A stretch of 56,689 nucleotides of DNA, taken from contig CABZHQ010000008.1 in the NCBI GenBank assembly GCA_902525585.1, positions 1-56,689 on the forward strand, read 5' to 3'. The position numbers and the translations under genes are program-made. Positions 56,418-56,689 of this stretch are shown here, piece after piece. Position 1 is the stretch's first letter. The number at the start of each line of letters is the position of its first letter. Under the pieces are notes generated by a model that did no database searches, was not told where the DNA came from, and was given only the letters and a program-made list of their open reading frames with translations. Source of the DNA: an uncultured Prochlorococcus sp. (lineage in GTDB: Bacteria; Cyanobacteriota; Cyanobacteriia; PCC-6307; Cyanobiaceae).

Positions 56418-56689
56418 TCAACTTTCTCTTAAAACCATTTTTTCAGCAAGAGAAAATTCTTTCGTTAAACGCTCTTTAAGTTTATCTGGTAAAGGTCTAC
56501 TTGCAAAGTTTTTGTAATGACCTGCCATAGCATTTAATGCTGTTTGCATTGTGGTAAATGATTGCGTTTTATTAACCATCCCTCTATTTCTATATCTGGA
56601 AATATAGTCAGTTATGAGTGTAAGAGACTCACTTCTTACTTCATCTTTATTTGGAGAATCTTTTGGAGTATCAACAGCTGCTTGTAATG
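56418..56689 (-). CDS. psb27: Photosystem II assembly protein Psb27, 5' part missing
   Basis: The visible 90 C-terminal codons include SESLTLITDYISRYRNRGM, SFTTMQTALNAMAGHYKNFASRPLPDKLKERL and the end EKMVLRES, matching Psb27 (a lumenal lipoprotein that binds CP43 during photosystem II assembly and repair). The start, signal peptide and lipobox lie beyond the right edge. The conserved MQTALNAxAGHY core makes the call firm. Confidence 0.92.
   Translation of the reverse strand, partial: LQAAVDTPKDSPNKDEVRSESLTLITDYISRYRNRGMVNKTQSFTTMQTALNAMAGHYKNFASRPLPDKLKERLTKEFSLAEKMVLRES

Overview
The window looks like core chromosome of a high-light-adapted Prochlorococcus, a marine picocyanobacterium. 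The DNA is very AT-rich, genes are densely packed on both strands, TTG and GTG starts are common, and many intergenic gaps are under 50 bases. Photosynthesis genes (petC-petA, psaF-psaJ, psb27) and a high-light-inducible (Hli) protein gene sit among cyanobacterial housekeeping genes. I see no insertion sequence, integrase, prophage, CRISPR array or restriction system, and no obvious accessory island. Gene identities come from reading motifs in translations, not from database searches.

Layout. 1-5002: aa3 cytochrome c oxidase genes ctaC-ctaD-ctaE (minus; ctaE runs off the left edge), divergent from the heme A pathway genes ctaA-ctaB (plus). 5040-6929: an ABC-2 exporter (ATPase plus permease). 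6937-9119: a repeat-bearing hypothetical gene convergent with groEL, which has no groES beside it and ends in a Met/Gly repeat. 9251-12732: a small membrane protein, fabG, ispD, an LD-carboxypeptidase and a UbiA prenyltransferase. 12837-16615: a Ppx/GppA phosphatase, a RodZ-like membrane HTH protein, cobM and lgt. 16626-19630: petA and petC, a DUF3067 gene, tatC and a small membrane protein. 19662-24046: NFACT/RqcH-like gene, gmk, psaJ, psaF, tsaD and an hli gene. 24212-29912: cation/proton antiporter, gltX, tRNA-Asp, a very small conserved-looking gene, tRNA-Trp, rplS, a PepSY-like membrane gene, map and an SDR gene. 30067-36866: a P-loop/DRTGG protein paired with a SLOG-like protein, a YajQ homologue, a small hypothetical, an SPFH protein, hemL, xthA and two hypotheticals. 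36919-42544: an orphan larC overlapping a flippase-like membrane gene, then on the other strand a yjbQ / pterin dehydratase / G3E GTPase / iron permease run. 42653-47045: M32 carboxypeptidase, ppa, hemC and the principal sigma factor gene. 47046-47368 is the only gene-free stretch over 300 bases and can fold into a long imperfect hairpin. 47369-56689: priA, a DUF3153 gene, argB, DUF2854, a small gene, ssb, cobK, cutA, a PfkB kinase, purA and the 3' part of psb27.

Functional themes are respiratory oxidase assembly, tetrapyrrole and cobalamin synthesis (hemL, hemC, cobM, cobK, ctaA, ctaB), the cytochrome b6f and photosystem supply line (petC with a twin-arginine signal close to tatC), and metal handling (G3E GTPase plus iron permease, larC). 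The items most worth a second look are the structured region upstream of priA, the two-gene P-loop/DRTGG plus SLOG pair, the orphan larC pair, the compositionally unusual 64-residue gene between two tRNA genes, and several terminator-like hairpins whose stems contain a gene's stop codon.
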